Positions 62,239 to 64,000 of a DNA stretch of 64,000 nt are shown here, one piece after another (within the stretch, counting starts at the first letter, position 1; every line of letters starts with the position of its first letter). Location: NCBI RefSeq assembly GCF_011806405.1, contig NZ_JAATOW010000021.1:19686-83685 (forward strand). Direction: 5' to 3'. Origin of the DNA: Pseudooceanicola sp. HF7. Its GTDB lineage: Bacteria > Pseudomonadota > Alphaproteobacteria > Rhodobacterales > Rhodobacteraceae. The notes under the pieces were generated by a model. The model had not been told where the DNA came from. It made no database searches and saw nothing but the letters and a program-made list of their open reading frames with translations. A program made the position numbers and the translations under genes.

Positions 62239-62925
62239 ATGGCACTGGCACTGACCCACGACGACTGGAATGCGATTTTCCCCCATGCGCCGGACGCGGT
62301 GATCGACGCTTTCGCGGCCAATCCCGGCCCGCTCGAAGCGGCCGGTATCCTTGAGACGCGCACAAGGCTCGCCTATGCGCTGGCCAATGTGGAACACGAA
62401 TGCGGCGGCTTCACGATCGGCGATCTGACAGAGAACATCAATTATTCCCATGAACGCATGGCAGAGGTCTGGCCCAACCGCTTTTCCAATGCCGCCGCCG
62501 TGGCGGCGCGCTTCGGGTCCGGGCCCGGCTGGCAGAAGCGCGCCTTTGATGAGATCTACGGCAACCGGATGGGCAATCGCCCCGGCACCTCTGACGGCTC
62601 CCGCTATATCGGGCGGGGCGGCCCCCAGGTCACCGGGCGCGATGGCTACCGGGAGGTCGGCGCGCGCGCCCAGCTGCCGCTTGAAGAACAGCCAGAGCTT
62701 GCAACGCGCCCTGAACACCAGCCCGCGATCCTTGCGGCGTTCTGGAGCTGGAAGGGCCTGAACGCCGCGGCCGATGCCGGCAATTTCGAACGCTGCGTGA
62801 AGACATGGAACGGCGGCACCAACGGGATGGCGGACCGGATCCGCAAGCTGAAGGGCAATGAGCCGATCTTGGACCGCCTTGGCGCGACGACACGGCTCTT
62901 TTCCTTCCTCGACCGGATCTTCTGA
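62239..62925 (+). CDS. Glycoside hydrolase family 19 enzyme (endolysin/chitinase-like)
   Basis: A 228-residue GH19-family catalytic domain. Active-site regions are FAYALANVEHECGGF-like (here RLAYALANVEHECGGF, catalytic Glu, about 43-58), RMGNRPGTSDGSRYIGRGGPQVTGRDGY (about 110-137) and KTWNGGTNGMADR near 193. There is no signal peptide, which is usual for phage-type endolysins that need a holin. AGGAGG precedes the ATG at 62239. No other phage genes are in the window. It ends in a terminator shared with fumC. Confidence 0.88.
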   Translation: MALALTHDDWNAIFPHAPDAVIDAFAANPGPLEAAGILETRTRLAYALANVEHECGGFTIGDLTENINYSHERMAEVWPNRFSNAAAVAARFGSGPGWQKRAFDEIYGNRMGNRPGTSDGSRYIGRGGPQVTGRDGYREVGARAQLPLEEQPELATRPEHQPAILAAFWSWKGLNAAADAGNFERCVKTWNGGTNGMADRIRKLKGNEPILDRLGATTRLFSFLDRIF

Positions 62926-62929
62926 TGTG

Positions 62930-62955
62930 AAAAGGCCCCGCGAAGGGGGCCTTTT
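62930..62955. terminator. Bidirectional intrinsic terminator between GH19 and fumC
   Basis: AAAAGGCCCC (62930-62939) pairs with GGGGCCTTTT (62946-62955) around a 6-nt loop, giving a U tract on both strands for the convergent genes. Confidence 0.9.
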
Positions 62956-62982
62956 CCATGTCTTCATCGATGAAGGGGCAGG

Positions 62983-64000
62983 TCAGCCCTTTGGGCCGAT
63001 CATCTGTTCCGGGCGGACCACGGCGTCAAAGGTTGCCTCGTCCACGAAGCCCAGGTTGATTGCCTCTTCCTTGAGGGTCGTGCCGTTCTTGTGCGCGGTC
63101 TTGGCGACCTTGGTGGCGTTGTCATAGCCGATGGTCGGGGCCAGGGCCGTGACCAGCATCAGGCTTTCATGCAGCAGCTTCTCGATCCGCGGCTCATTGG
63201 CCTGGATGCCGACGACCATGTTGTCGGTGAAGGCAGACGCGCTGTCGCCCAGCAGCTGCATGGATTGCAGCACGTTGTAGGACATCATCGGGTTGTAAAC
63301 GTTCAGCTCGAAATGGCCCTGGGAGCCGGCAAAGCCGATTGCCGCATCGTTGCCCATGACATGGGCGCAGACCATGGTCAGCGCCTCGGCCTGGGTCGGG
63401 TTGACCTTACCCGGCATGATGGAGGAGCCCGGCTCGTTCTCCGGCAGGATCAGTTCGCCCAGGCCGCAGCGCGGGCCGGAGCCCAGCAGGCGGATGTCGT
63501 TGGCGATCTTGAACAGGCTTGCGGCCACGGTCTTCAGTGCGCCGGAGAACATGACCATCGCGTCATGGGCAGCCAGCGCCTCGAACTTGTTCGGCGCGGT
63601 TACGAAGGGCAGGCCGGTGATCTCTGCCATGTTGGCCGCGACGGCTTCGCCCCAGCCCTTCTTGGTGTTCAGTCCGGTGCCCACGGCGGTGCCGCCCTGC
63701 GCCAGCTCGTAGATGTCGCCCAGGCTGGCCTTGACGCGTTCGATGCCCTTGCGGACCTGATGCGCGTAGCCGCCGAATTCCTGGCCCAGGGTCAGGGGGG
63801 TGGCATCCTGCGTATGGGTCCGGCCGATCTTGATGATGTCCTTGAATTCCTCTGCCTTGGCTTCCAGGGCCTCGGCCAGTTTCTCAAGGCCCGGGATCAG
63901 CACGTCGCGGGCGGACATGGCGATGCCCACGTGCATGGCGGTCGGGAAGGTGTCGTTGGAGGACTGGCCCATGTTGCAGTGATCGTTCGGGTGCACCGGC
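62983..64000 (-). CDS. fumC: Class II fumarate hydratase FumC (5' end outside window)
   Basis: Converts fumarate to malate in the TCA cycle; iron-independent class II. The 338 visible residues, starting [22 protein letters not shown] at the window edge, hold the substrate motif [30 protein letters not shown] segment, and the superfamily signature [16 protein letters not shown]. About 125 N-terminal residues lie beyond the window. In relatives DUF4169 and ribbon-helix-helix genes follow it directly; here mntP and the GH19 gene are inserted in between. Confidence 0.96.
   Translation of the reverse strand, partial: PVHPNDHCNMGQSSNDTFPTAMHVGIAMSARDVLIPGLEKLAEALEAKAEEFKDIIKIGRTHTQDATPLTLGQEFGGYAHQVRKGIERVKASLGDIYELAQGGTAVGTGLNTKKGWGEAVAANMAEITGLPFVTAPNKFEALAAHDAMVMFSGALKTVAASLFKIANDIRLLGSGPRCGLGELILPENEPGSSIMPGKVNPTQAEALTMVCAHVMGNDAAIGFAGSQGHFELNVYNPMMSYNVLQSMQLLGDSASAFTDNMVVGIQANEPRIEKLLHESLMLVTALAPTIGYDNATKVAKTAHKNGTTLKEEAINLGFVDEATFDAVVRPEQMIGPKG

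Overview
The window is high-GC DNA whose gene content and gene order point to a marine Rhodobacterales (Roseobacter-type) alphaproteobacterium. The signs are a trpDC-moaC-moeA run, a class II NrdJ ribonucleotide reductase, a tandem cold-shock-domain protein, the fumC-DUF4169-ribbon-helix-helix trio, Rcp1-like two-component genes and RTX/Hint proteins. It reads as ordinary chromosome. I see no transposase, integrase, CRISPR array or rRNA. There are two tRNAs, Pro(UGG) and Leu(CAA).

Layout. 1-9.8 kb: molybdopterin (moeA, moaC) and tryptophan (trpC, trpD) genes, with ung wedged between trpD and trpC; a divergent polysaccharide deacetylase; a PpiD/SurA-like foldase; an aminotransferase; and a divergent HxlR-qorB pair. 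9.8-20.8 kb: a fabI-LysE-gpt operon, pdxH, a double cold-shock protein, DUF192, tRNA-Pro, cytochrome b561, nrdJ with an NrdR-like box, and DUF2188 and DUF3137 genes. 20.9-30 kb: an MFS pump with a C-terminal extension, dsbB, a YqaA membrane protein, tRNA-Leu, a secreted arylsulfatase, a cation/proton antiporter and an SGNH lipoprotein. 30-42 kb: a TetR-controlled RND efflux operon, a LysR-controlled TRAP transporter with an M20 amidohydrolase, and a DUF4394/ECF sigma/anti-sigma group. 42-53 kb: a FrnE-like DsbA, an orphan Cache-HAMP receptor, a three-gene beta-glucan cluster (GT2 synthase, membrane-fusion adaptor, GH8 hydrolase) and a three-gene histidine kinase/response regulator operon. 53-57 kb: clpS and a copper locus in which the CueR-type regulator carries an in-frame stop codon while its operator and CopA look intact. 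57-64 kb: two Hint-domain genes (one fused to RTX repeats) behind an AT-rich region with CtrA-like motifs, small conserved genes, mntP, a GH19 muramidase/chitinase-like enzyme and the 3' part of fumC.

The most notable points are the broken cueR beside an intact CueR promoter, and the GT2/HlyD-like/GH8 cluster, which lacks bcsB and has a degenerate PilZ region, so it resembles mixed-linkage beta-glucan (Bgs) synthesis more than standard cellulose synthesis. Also notable are the paired Hint proteins, the MFS pump with an added C-terminal domain, and several well-formed operators (CueR, LysR, TetR, NrdR-like). All functional calls rest on reading translated sequence and recalled family motifs; no database search was run.
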